Shown in pieces: positions 1 to 4,255 of a DNA stretch of 5,627 nucleotides. The DNA is from Pseudomonadota bacterium. GTDB taxonomy: Bacteria; Pseudomonadota; Alphaproteobacteria; Sphingomonadales; Sphingomonadaceae. Both the position numbers and the translations under genes were made by a program. The stretch is taken from NCBI GenBank assembly GCA_030271565.1, contig JARXKR010000143.1, forward strand, positions 1-5,627, given 5' to 3'. The notes below the pieces were generated by a model. The model was given only the letters and a program-made list of their open reading frames with translations. It searched no databases and was not told the DNA's origin. The number at the start of each line of letters is the position of its first letter. The stretch's first letter is position 1.

Positions 1-77
1 CGGGATGGACGTGCTGAAATTCGAGACGGGGACTGCCCGGGCGCATGCCTTATACGCACGGACACCGATAACATCCA

Positions 78-91
78 TTCAGCATGCTGAA
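78..91. repeat. Perfect 14-bp palindrome
   Basis: TTCAGCATGCTGAA equals its own reverse complement over all 14 bases. It directly touches the hairpin that begins at 92. It could be a dimer binding site or part of a structured 3' end. No neighbouring gene explains it. Confidence 0.6.
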
Positions 92-123
92 CGTCCTGCG
101 GGCAAAACAGTGCCCGCAGGACG
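92..123. terminator. Perfect 12-bp stem hairpin, possible bidirectional terminator
   Basis: The arms CGTCCTGCGGGC (92-103) and GCCCGCAGGACG (112-123) are exactly complementary, with an 8-base loop AAAACAGT. The stem is GC-rich and stable. Neither side is followed by a run of T in the transcript, so it is not a standard intrinsic terminator. It lies about 110 bases past the stop of the minus-strand gene at 237-512 and may end or protect transcripts from either side. The structure is plain in the sequence; the function is inferred. Confidence 0.45.
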
Positions 124-236
124 CCAGTCATCGATCAAAATCGTCGAAACTTGACCTTTGCGGAGACAAACCAGGTCCGGCCGATGACATCATACAGTGC
201 CGGATCGGTGCGAAACGACGCCGCCCTGAGGCATCG

Positions 237-512
237 TTATCGACGCGCGAGAGAGAGGAAAGTCTGCGGCCGTTTTGCCGCCGTCGTGTAGGTGGCAACC
301 GTGATAGCCACTGCTCCAAGCAGTACAGCATGTCCGATCAAGCTGACGGCGAGGAAAGTGTAACTTCCAATAGCGACCGAGAAAGTAATGGCCCACATCC
401 AGCCTAACATCTGCAGAACCATGTGCCGGACATTAAAGTCTGGTATATGACGAAGGGGGCTCACCTCGTGATCAAAGATAAAGTTCCAAACGAAAGCAAT
501 AGATTTTCTCAC
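237..512 (-). CDS. Small two-helix membrane protein, function unknown
   Basis: Predicted product of 91 residues. A charged, aromatic N-terminal part (about residues 1-33, containing FDHEVSPLRHIPDFNVRH) is followed by two adjacent hydrophobic segments at about 34-55 and 57-76, then a basic tail ending ARR. This suggests an inner-membrane hairpin with short loops. I recognise no functional domain; it resembles hypothetical membrane proteins of sphingomonads, but that is memory, not a search. The start is chosen as GTG at 512 because AAGGAG lies 7 bases upstream (520-525 on the plus strand). An ATG nine codons further out, at 539, has no Shine-Dalgarno, and using it would place the AAGGAG inside the gene. 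The stop is TAA. It appears monocistronic: about 300 non-coding bases separate it from the DUF3429 gene on the same strand. Confidence 0.72.
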   Translation of the reverse strand: MRKSIAFVWNFIFDHEVSPLRHIPDFNVRHMVLQMLGWMWAITFSVAIGSYTFLAVSLIGHAVLLGAVAITVATYTTAAKRPQTFLSLARR

Positions 513-567
513 GATCTCTCTCCTTATTATTTTCAGCATGGTTAGGAAATGGCAATTCGCTGTCCCT

Positions 568-597
568 ATTAGCTTGCCGATAATTTTTGTGCTTCAA
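568..597 (-). promoter_or_regulatory. Possible sigma70-type promoter for the small membrane gene
   Basis: On the minus strand a TTGAAG (-35 like, 592-597) is followed after 18 bases by GCTAAT (-10 like, 568-573), in the most AT-rich part of the stretch and about 55 bases before the GTG start. The match is partial, and alphaproteobacterial promoters are poorly predicted by eye. Confidence 0.25.
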
Positions 598-642
598 CGT
601 TCTTGGCTTAGTAAAGAGATAACACGCATCGCGCAGCAATCA

Positions 643-664
643 AACATGGCCTTTGGGGCATGTT
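643..664. promoter_or_regulatory. 22-bp dyad, candidate operator
   Basis: AACATG (643-648) and CATGTT (659-664) are perfect inverted arms around a 10-base centre that itself pairs partly (CC with GG). The spacing of roughly two helical turns across the whole element suits a dimeric helix-turn-helix regulator. It lies about 130 bases upstream of the start of the minus-strand gene at 237-512. Its plus strand at 647-662 also resembles the EL222 recognition sequence as I remember it. Binding by any protein is inferred. Confidence 0.35.
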
Positions 665-670
665 ATCTTG

Positions 671-717
671 GCAGGTTGCGGCCCTGCTTGTTGGCCAACA
701 GGTCCGCCGGGCAGGGC
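671..717. repeat. Nested GC-rich inverted repeats
   Basis: GCCCTGC (681-687) pairs with GCAGGGC (711-717), enclosing a perfect 12-bp palindrome TGTTGGCCAACA (689-700). An alternative pairing joins GCAGG (671-675) with CCTGC (683-687), which would exclude the outer stem. The region lies between the end of the DUF3429 gene and the start of the small membrane gene, both on the minus strand. No T-run follows on either strand. It could be a folded RNA tail or a protein site. Confidence 0.4.
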
Positions 718-761
718 TCAACCCCCCACTATCACTACTCGAGGAATTAAACGGGGGCGTC

Positions 762-784
762 TTGACCGTGCTGGCACGCGTCAA
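762..784 (-). terminator. Hairpin after the DUF3429 gene, possible terminator
   Basis: TTGAC-CGTG (762-770) pairs with CACG and GTCAA (775-784), with a CTGG loop and one bulged base, giving nine base pairs. On the minus strand it starts 25 bases after the stop of the DUF3429 gene. Only a loose T-rich patch follows some 12 bases later, so intrinsic termination is uncertain. Confidence 0.3.
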
Positions 785-809
785 CTGACCGCCGCGCTGC
801 CACGACGCC

Positions 810-1256
810 TCATGCTATACCGATCATCACGGTCATGATGCCTAACCCACCCGCCATGACCACTCGAAGCGGCAGCCATCCGGAAGGCAATTGCACCTGC
901 TTCGCCAACGCGCGATCCACCAGCGGGCTGGCGAGGAGCGCAAAGCCGAGCGTAATCAGCGATGGTCCGGGCCAGGCCCAGCCCAGGCACCACGGCAGGA
1001 GCGCGACCAGCCCCAGCAGGCTGGGCAGCACCGCAACGGCGTAATACCAACCAGACCGCAGTCCGCTCAGCATTGCGGCCATCCACCACAATCCGCCCAG
1101 AAACGACAGGATCAGCGCCGCATAAAAGCACGCCGCTGCCAGCGCGACCCATCGCTCGGGGCCATCTTGGATGACCAGCGCCAAGCAAATGGCTTGGGGC
1201 AACAGACCAGATAGGCCGAATATCACTAGCGGGCGGGGAAGGGTTTGGACTTGCAT
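810..1256 (-). CDS. DUF3429-family inner-membrane protein
   Basis: Predicted 148-residue integral membrane protein with about five hydrophobic segments, near residues 10-29, 36-57, 70-90, 95-112 and 130-147. It fits the DUF3429 family, whose length and pattern it shares: an early GLLP turn, the stretch ALILSFLGGLWW (47-58) in the second helix, a VLPSLLGLVALL helix, and a LPSGWLPLR segment (123-131) before the last helix. The family has no assigned biochemical function, to my knowledge. ATG at 1256 is the only ATG, GTG or TTG before the upstream in-frame stop; its Shine-Dalgarno is poor (GGA close to the ATG). The stop is TGA. The LOV-HTH gene lies 97 bases upstream on the same strand, so the two may be co-transcribed. 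That gap holds a weak stem (TGGGT/ACCCA) that might attenuate read-through. A second long frame covering 781-1311 is a shadow: the family match and membrane pattern are in this one. Confidence 0.8.
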   Translation of the reverse strand: MQVQTLPRPLVIFGLSGLLPQAICLALVIQDGPERWVALAAACFYAALILSFLGGLWWMAAMLSGLRSGWYYAVAVLPSLLGLVALLPWCLGWAWPGPSLITLGFALLASPLVDRALAKQVQLPSGWLPLRVVMAGGLGIMTVMIGIA

Positions 1257-1353
1257 CGGTCCAAGTGAGCCCTGCTCGATAGGTCGACAAGATGGTCTTT
1301 GGGTCAGTCACCCACGCGGATTGCTTGAATCCAGGCTATCACGTTCGAGCCGA

Positions 1354-1944
1354 TCAAAAGCCCGCTTCGATCGCCAGCCGAATGGCGTCGGCGCTGGTCT
1401 TGACGCCAAGCGCGGCAAACACCGCTGCACGGTGCATCTTCACCGTTCGCTCACTGAGGCCCAGTTCATAGGCGATCTGCTTGTTAAGCTTGCCGCTGGC
1501 AAGGAGCAGCAGGACTTCGCGCTGGCGTCGGCTCAAGGCCGCGATGCGGCTATGGGCTGCATCGCGCCGCGCATCATTAGCCCGTGCAACGTCGTCGGCG
1601 ATCTCGACCTGCGAGCCGAGAAAATATTCGAGCTCGCCCTCTGCGCCGAAGATCGGTGCGACCATGACGGCGTTGCGAAACGGCGTGCCGTCTTTCTTGT
1701 AATTGAGGATTTCGACCATCACCGGCTGGCGCCGCCGGATCCCGTTGCGAAGCATCTCGGCTAGCCAGGGTTCAGTGCCGGCGCCGGTTAGGAACCTGCA
1801 GTTGTGGCCGATGATCTCTTCGCGCTGGTAGCCGGTGAGCGCAACAAAAGCGGCGTTACATTCAACGATCGGATTATCTGGAAGCCGCGGATTGCTCATC
1901 ACCGCTGCAATGGGACTGGACCCGATCATGAAGCTCGGTGGCAT
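1354..1944 (-). CDS. Blue-light-responsive LOV-HTH transcription factor, EL222-like
   Basis: Predicted 196-residue soluble regulator. Residues about 9-117 form a LOV (PAS) domain: GHNCRFLTG (46-54) is the flavin-binding signature, with Cys49 in the place of the cysteine that forms the light-induced flavin adduct. NYKKDGTPFRN (81-91) supplies the two flavin-contacting asparagines, and Gln112 in FLGSQ is the glutamine that senses the adduct. A linker of about 20 residues leads to a LuxR-type HTH (about 137-196), with NKQIAYELGLSERTVKMHR as the helix-turn-helix. The product aligns without gaps with E. litoralis EL222 as I remember it, including GTEPWL and EILNYKKDGTPFRNAV, but starts about 29 residues later. 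In EL222, blue light releases the HTH from the LOV domain so it can dimerise on DNA; the same is inferred here. ATG at 1944 is preceded by a weak AGG; only 17 codons without any start separate it from an in-frame stop. It is divergent from the HIG1-folE set. Confidence 0.93.
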   Translation of the reverse strand: MPPSFMIGSSPIAAVMSNPRLPDNPIVECNAAFVALTGYQREEIIGHNCRFLTGAGTEPWLAEMLRNGIRRRQPVMVEILNYKKDGTPFRNAVMVAPIFGAEGELEYFLGSQVEIADDVARANDARRDAAHSRIAALSRRQREVLLLLASGKLNKQIAYELGLSERTVKMHRAAVFAALGVKTSADAIRLAIEAGF

Positions 1945-2092
1945 TACGCCTGACGGGTTAGCTGATGATTGGATATTCGAAAAGTGCCCATTTGGTCAGG
2001 TTGGTTTCTGCCTGTGCTCTGCGATAGCCGTCAGCCTGTCAGCAACGCGAGATCCCTCAGCGTTCCTGTTCGGCTTTACGGAGATTCGGATC
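1945..2092. promoter_or_regulatory. Divergent promoter region between LOV-HTH gene and HIG1-folE operon
   Basis: This 148-bp gap must hold both promoters. For the plus strand, TTGGTT (2001-2006) and GATAGC (2023-2028), 16 bases apart, are a weak -35/-10 pair. TTTGGTCA (1991-1998) sits just upstream, where an activator could touch polymerase, and the wider 1985-2000 block shares 11 of 16 bases with 647-662. Two near-identical 8-bp units (GCTGACAG and GCTGACGG on the minus strand) lie in tandem at 2028-2043. I see no convincing minus-strand promoter. An autoregulating LOV-HTH protein would be expected to bind here; that is inference. Confidence 0.45.
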
Positions 2093-2326
2093 ATGACGAT
2101 TTTTCTGGTGCTTCTCGTAGGCGGCTTCGCCGTTGCCGCCGCAGCCGCGCTGATCAGGGGCCTGATGGCATTCCTGCGCGACGCCGAACACATTCGCGAA
2201 ACTGGCGACGTGCGCCAGGAAGCGTTCGGAGTGAAGCAGAACCGGATGATGTCCCAGCGCGTGCTGTTCCAGGGTATCGCGATCGCGCTCATCGTCTTGG
2301 TCGGAACTTTGGCGGGCCAAAGATAG
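2093..2326 (+). CDS. HIG1-type twin-transmembrane small protein
   Basis: Predicted 77-residue membrane protein. The first hydrophobic helix spans about 3-26 (FLVLLVGGFAVAAAAAL), a polar loop about 27-55, and the second helix about 58-74. The loop ends in KQNRMMSQRVLFQ (48-60), the hallmark of bacterial HIG1-domain proteins; Arg56 and Gln60 keep the RxxxQ part of the HIG1 motif, while the preceding R/H position is Ser54. Mitochondrial relatives (Rcf1/Hig1) associate with cytochrome oxidase; bacterial members are largely uncharacterised, so no role is claimed. The frame is open back to 1835, but ATG at 2093 is chosen because GGAG lies 9 bases upstream and the earlier part would overlap the LOV-HTH gene antisense and has no family likeness. 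It is the first gene of the plus-strand set, with folE following after 34 bases. Confidence 0.82.
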   Translation: MTIFLVLLVGGFAVAAAAALIRGLMAFLRDAEHIRETGDVRQEAFGVKQNRMMSQRVLFQGIAIALIVLVGTLAGQR

Positions 2327-2360
2327 ATCCAGAATAAGTTACCTTTGAGAGGACCGGGCA

Positions 2361-2975
2361 ATGAACCTTGCAATAAATCACAGCCATTTTAACGATTCTG
2401 ACGGGAAGCCGCCCGTGCCGGACTTCATTCAGGAATCGATCCGCAACCTGATCCGCTGGGCGGGCGATGATCCCGACCGTGAGGGTCTTCAGGACACCCC
2501 CAACCGCGTTGCAAGAGCCTGGCGCGAATATTGCCAGGGATACGATGCAGATCCCGGCGCGCACCTGACCAAGACCTTTGAAGAAGTGGGAGGATACGAA
2601 GAGATCGTCCTGCTCAAAGACATCCCGTTCCAGTCGCACTGTGAGCACCACATGGCGCCGATCACAGGGACCGCTTCGATCGCCTACCTGCCGTCTAAGC
2701 GGGTCGTGGGAATTTCGAAACTAGCGCGCGTGCTGCACGGCTATGCCCAACGATTGCAAATTCAGGAGCGGCTGACCGCACAAGTGGCGCAATCGATCTG
2801 GGACAATCTGCAGCCGCAGGGAGTTGCCGTGGTGATCGAAGCGCAGCACGGCTGCATGACTGGGCGCGGGGTCAAGACGCATGGCGTCGGAATGGTAACC
2901 AGCCGTATGCTGGGCTGTTTTCTGACCAATCCAGACAGCCGCAAGGAAGTGCTGTCGCTGATGACAAAGCGCTGA
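2361..2975 (+). CDS. folE: GTP cyclohydrolase I (FolE, type IA)
   Basis: Converts GTP to 7,8-dihydroneopterin triphosphate and formate, the first step of folate/pterin synthesis, in the cytoplasm as a homodecamer in known members. The product is 204 residues, slightly shorter than E. coli FolE (222), the difference lying mainly at the N-terminus. Zinc ligands are present: Cys94 and His97 in FQSHCEHHMAP (90-100) and Cys165 in HGCMTGRGV (163-171), with the same 71-residue spacing between the two cysteines as in E. coli. Other signatures are GLQDTPNRVARAW (42-54), GISKLARV (117-124) and QIQERLTAQ (133-141). GAGAGGA lies 7 bases before the ATG. It sits between the HIG1 gene (34 bases upstream) and the FAD enzyme (6 bases downstream), so the three are probably one operon. 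The setting next to a LOV photoreceptor suggests that this copy may be light-controlled; whether the genome has another folE cannot be seen here. Confidence 0.96.
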   Translation: MNLAINHSHFNDSDGKPPVPDFIQESIRNLIRWAGDDPDREGLQDTPNRVARAWREYCQGYDADPGAHLTKTFEEVGGYEEIVLLKDIPFQSHCEHHMAPITGTASIAYLPSKRVVGISKLARVLHGYAQRLQIQERLTAQVAQSIWDNLQPQGVAVVIEAQHGCMTGRGVKTHGVGMVTSRMLGCFLTNPDSRKEVLSLMTKR

Positions 2976-2981
2976 ACTGCG

Positions 2982-3911
2982 ATGAAGATTGCCATCATCG
3001 GTGCGGGCATGGCCGGGCTGGCCTGCGCCGACGCGTTGCGGGCGAGCGGCCACAGCATTTCCCTCTACGACAAGAGCCGCGGCGCTGGCGGGCGAATGTC
3101 GAGCCGGCGCATGGACACACCTTTGGGTCAGGTCACGCTCGATCACGGAGCGCAATATTTCACCGCGCGCGATCCCGGGTTCAGGAAGCTGGTTTCAATT
3201 TGGGAGCAAAACGGCATTGCCGCGCCGTGGCCGCTGGCCGGTTATGGCACATGGGTCGGCGTGCCTGCGATGAGCGCGATCATCAAGGCGATGGCCGCTG
3301 CGCATGACGTGACATGGAATTGTCATGTCGGTGGTATCTCACGCCGCAACAACGAGTGGAGGCTGTTTACCGGGACGGGGAATATCGGGCCGTTCGATGC
3401 AGTCATACTCGCCATCCCAGCAGAACAAGCAGCAACCCTATTGTCCTTGCATGACTTCGCTCTGGCGCGAGTTGCCCTCACTGCGCGGTCCCAGTCTTGC
3501 TGGACCACTATGTTCGTATTTGAACAAAGTCTGGGCGCGGTCCCGTCAGTGATCCGCAACGCGGGGGTTATTGCCTGGGCTGCGCGCAACAATGCGAAGC
3601 CTGAGCGGGCTTCGGCGGAAGCGTGGGTGGTCCAGGCCAGCGCAGACTGGTCGCAAGTCAACTTTGATTCTGCCCCCGCCAAAGTCTCAGAGGAGCTGCT
3701 TTTCGCCTTATCGCTCGCGCACAAATCAGACATTCCGCAACCTGTTGCAGTCGCATCCCATCGTTGGTCATACGCGCTCTCGGCCGGCACGGGAGACGGT
3801 TCCCTGTGGAATCAGGAGATAGCTCTAGGCGTTTGCGGTGACTGGCTGCTTGGTCCACGCGTCGAATGCGCCTGGTTGTCCGGACAAATGATGGCACAAC
3901 ACCTCGTGTAG
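2982..3911 (+). CDS. Renalase-like FAD/NAD(P)-binding oxidoreductase
   Basis: Predicted soluble 309-residue flavoenzyme of the amine-oxidase fold, closest to the bacterial renalase-like group (COG3380). The N-terminal Rossmann motif is IGAGMAG (6-12), with Asp30 ending the second strand. RGAGGRMSSRR (33-43) and DHGAQYFTARDP (54-65) are typical of the group, as are WVGVPAMSA (91-99), SHRWSYA (259-265) and the C-terminal flavin-contacting GVCGDWLLGPRVECAWLSG (283-301). Length is full for the family. Characterised bacterial renalases oxidise isomeric forms of NAD(P)H back to NAD(P)+; the substrate here is not shown by sequence. There is no signal peptide or membrane segment. The ATG lies 6 bases after the folE stop with no clear Shine-Dalgarno, which points to translational coupling. 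Relatives are often found near photolyase genes, which fits the adjacent LOV regulator, though none is in this window. Confidence 0.9.
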   Translation: MKIAIIGAGMAGLACADALRASGHSISLYDKSRGAGGRMSSRRMDTPLGQVTLDHGAQYFTARDPGFRKLVSIWEQNGIAAPWPLAGYGTWVGVPAMSAIIKAMAAAHDVTWNCHVGGISRRNNEWRLFTGTGNIGPFDAVILAIPAEQAATLLSLHDFALARVALTARSQSCWTTMFVFEQSLGAVPSVIRNAGVIAWAARNNAKPERASAEAWVVQASADWSQVNFDSAPAKVSEELLFALSLAHKSDIPQPVAVASHRWSYALSAGTGDGSLWNQEIALGVCGDWLLGPRVECAWLSGQMMAQHLV

Positions 3912-3946
3912 CGAGCTCAAAAGCCTTTTGGCACGGCCAGCTCGCT
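3910..3946 (+). terminator. Inverted repeat at the end of the operon, possible terminator
   Basis: AGCGAGC (3910-3916), overlapping the stop codon of the oxidoreductase, pairs with GCTCGCT (3940-3946). Inside lies a smaller stem, CAAAA-GCC-TTTTG (3918-3930). The outer stem has no T-run after it, so this is not a textbook intrinsic terminator, but its place at the 3' end of the plus-strand set makes a role in ending or stabilising the transcript plausible. Confidence 0.35.
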
Positions 3947-4160
3947 GCGCTGTTCGATCACCGGACGCGGGTCCATCTGCAATCGAGTGCTGACACCGAA
4001 TGATCTGACCTGGTTTGGTCATGCACCGGGTTTCGGTGATGTTCCGTTGACCAAAGCCATATTCTTATGGCAATGCGCCGTCGCCTTCGGGGCAGCCTTT
4101 AAACTAGTCTGTAAACCCGATCCACGGCCCATCAGGGGAACTCAGGTTTTCTGCGGGTTT
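3912..4160. other. Structured non-coding stretch upstream of the tRNA
   Basis: No gene is supported: the plus-strand frame from 3987 runs into the tRNA and the minus-strand frames are short. The stretch holds a stem formed by CACCGAA (3994-4000) and TTCGGTG (4032-4038), with an inner stem TGACC/GGTCA (4006-4021), competing with CACCG/CGGTG (4024-4038). It also has GCCATA-TTCT-TATGGC (4056-4071). The tRNA promoter must lie here, but I see no pair of boxes that I would defend; TTGACC at 4047-4052 lacks a -10 at the right distance. Confidence 0.45.
4014..4055. repeat. Inverted pair of TTTGGTCA boxes
   Basis: TTTGGTCA (4014-4021) and its exact reverse complement TGACCAAA (4048-4055) are 26 bases apart. 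The same 8-mer occurs at 1991-1998 in the divergent promoter region. The second copy overlaps a TTGACC that resembles a -35 box. It may be an operator pair or part of RNA structure. Confidence 0.4.
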
Positions 4161-4234
4161 GCGGGTGTAGCTCAATGGTAGAGCAGCAGCTTCCCAAGCT
4201 GAATACGAGGGTTCGATTCCCTTCACCCGCTCCA
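4161..4234 (+). tRNA. tRNA-Gly (anticodon CCC)
   Basis: A 74-base cloverleaf including the encoded CCA. The acceptor arms GCGGGTG (4161-4167) and CACCCGC (4224-4230) pair fully, followed by discriminator T and CCA (4232-4234). The D arm is GCTC/GAGC around AATGGTA. The anticodon loop TTCCCAA (4191-4197) places CCC at 4193-4195, flanked by a stem with four pairs and one G-A mismatch at 27-43. The T arm GAGGG/CCCTT encloses TTCGATT. It decodes GGG. It stands alone on the plus strand, convergent with the TolB/TPR gene that ends 21 bases away. Confidence 0.97.
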
Positions 4235-4239
4235 CCCCA

Positions 4240-4252
4240 CCCATCAAATGGG
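4240..4252. terminator. Short hairpin between tRNA and the convergent gene
   Basis: CCCAT (4240-4244) and ATGGG (4248-4252) pair around a CAA loop, five bases past the tRNA CCA and three bases beyond the stop of the minus-strand gene. With only five pairs and no T-run it is weak, but its place between two converging transcripts suits a termination role. Confidence 0.25.
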
Positions 4253-4255
4253 CAA

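Larger units (their letters stand above)
1..236. other. Non-coding stretch with no convincing gene
   Basis: No frame here shows a recognisable protein. One plus-strand frame stays open from position 2 to a stop at 152-154, but its composition is not protein-like and it runs through a perfect hairpin, so I do not call it. The stretch lies downstream of the minus-strand small membrane gene that ends at 237. The only clear structure is the palindrome and hairpin pair at 78-123. A TTGACC at 151-156 has no matching -10 box about 17 bases later. Confidence 0.5.

Noticed and set aside
2..154. Possible tail of a plus-strand gene entering from the left edge
   Set aside because: No recognisable protein; it crosses the palindrome and hairpin. 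Only the short length keeps the frame open.
84..407. Plus-strand frame of 107 codons
   Set aside because: It runs through the hairpin at 92-123 and antisense to the small membrane gene; its composition is not protein-like and no Shine-Dalgarno is seen.
781..1311. Longer minus-strand frame of 176 codons across the DUF3429 gene
   Set aside because: It is a shadow in another frame. The membrane pattern and family motifs are in the 810-1256 frame.
1171..1764. Plus-strand frame of 197 codons opposite the LOV-HTH gene
   Set aside because: It lies antisense to a clear LOV-HTH coding sequence, and its translation shows no domain.
2044..2066. GGAAC and CGTT on the minus strand, resembling the alphaproteobacterial general stress (EcfG) promoter before the LOV-HTH gene
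   Set aside because: The spacer is 14 bases, while the known consensus has 16-17, so it is probably chance.
4047..4052. TTGACC as a -35 box for the tRNA gene
   Set aside because: No acceptable -10 sequence 16-18 bases downstream, and it lies over 100 bases before the tRNA.
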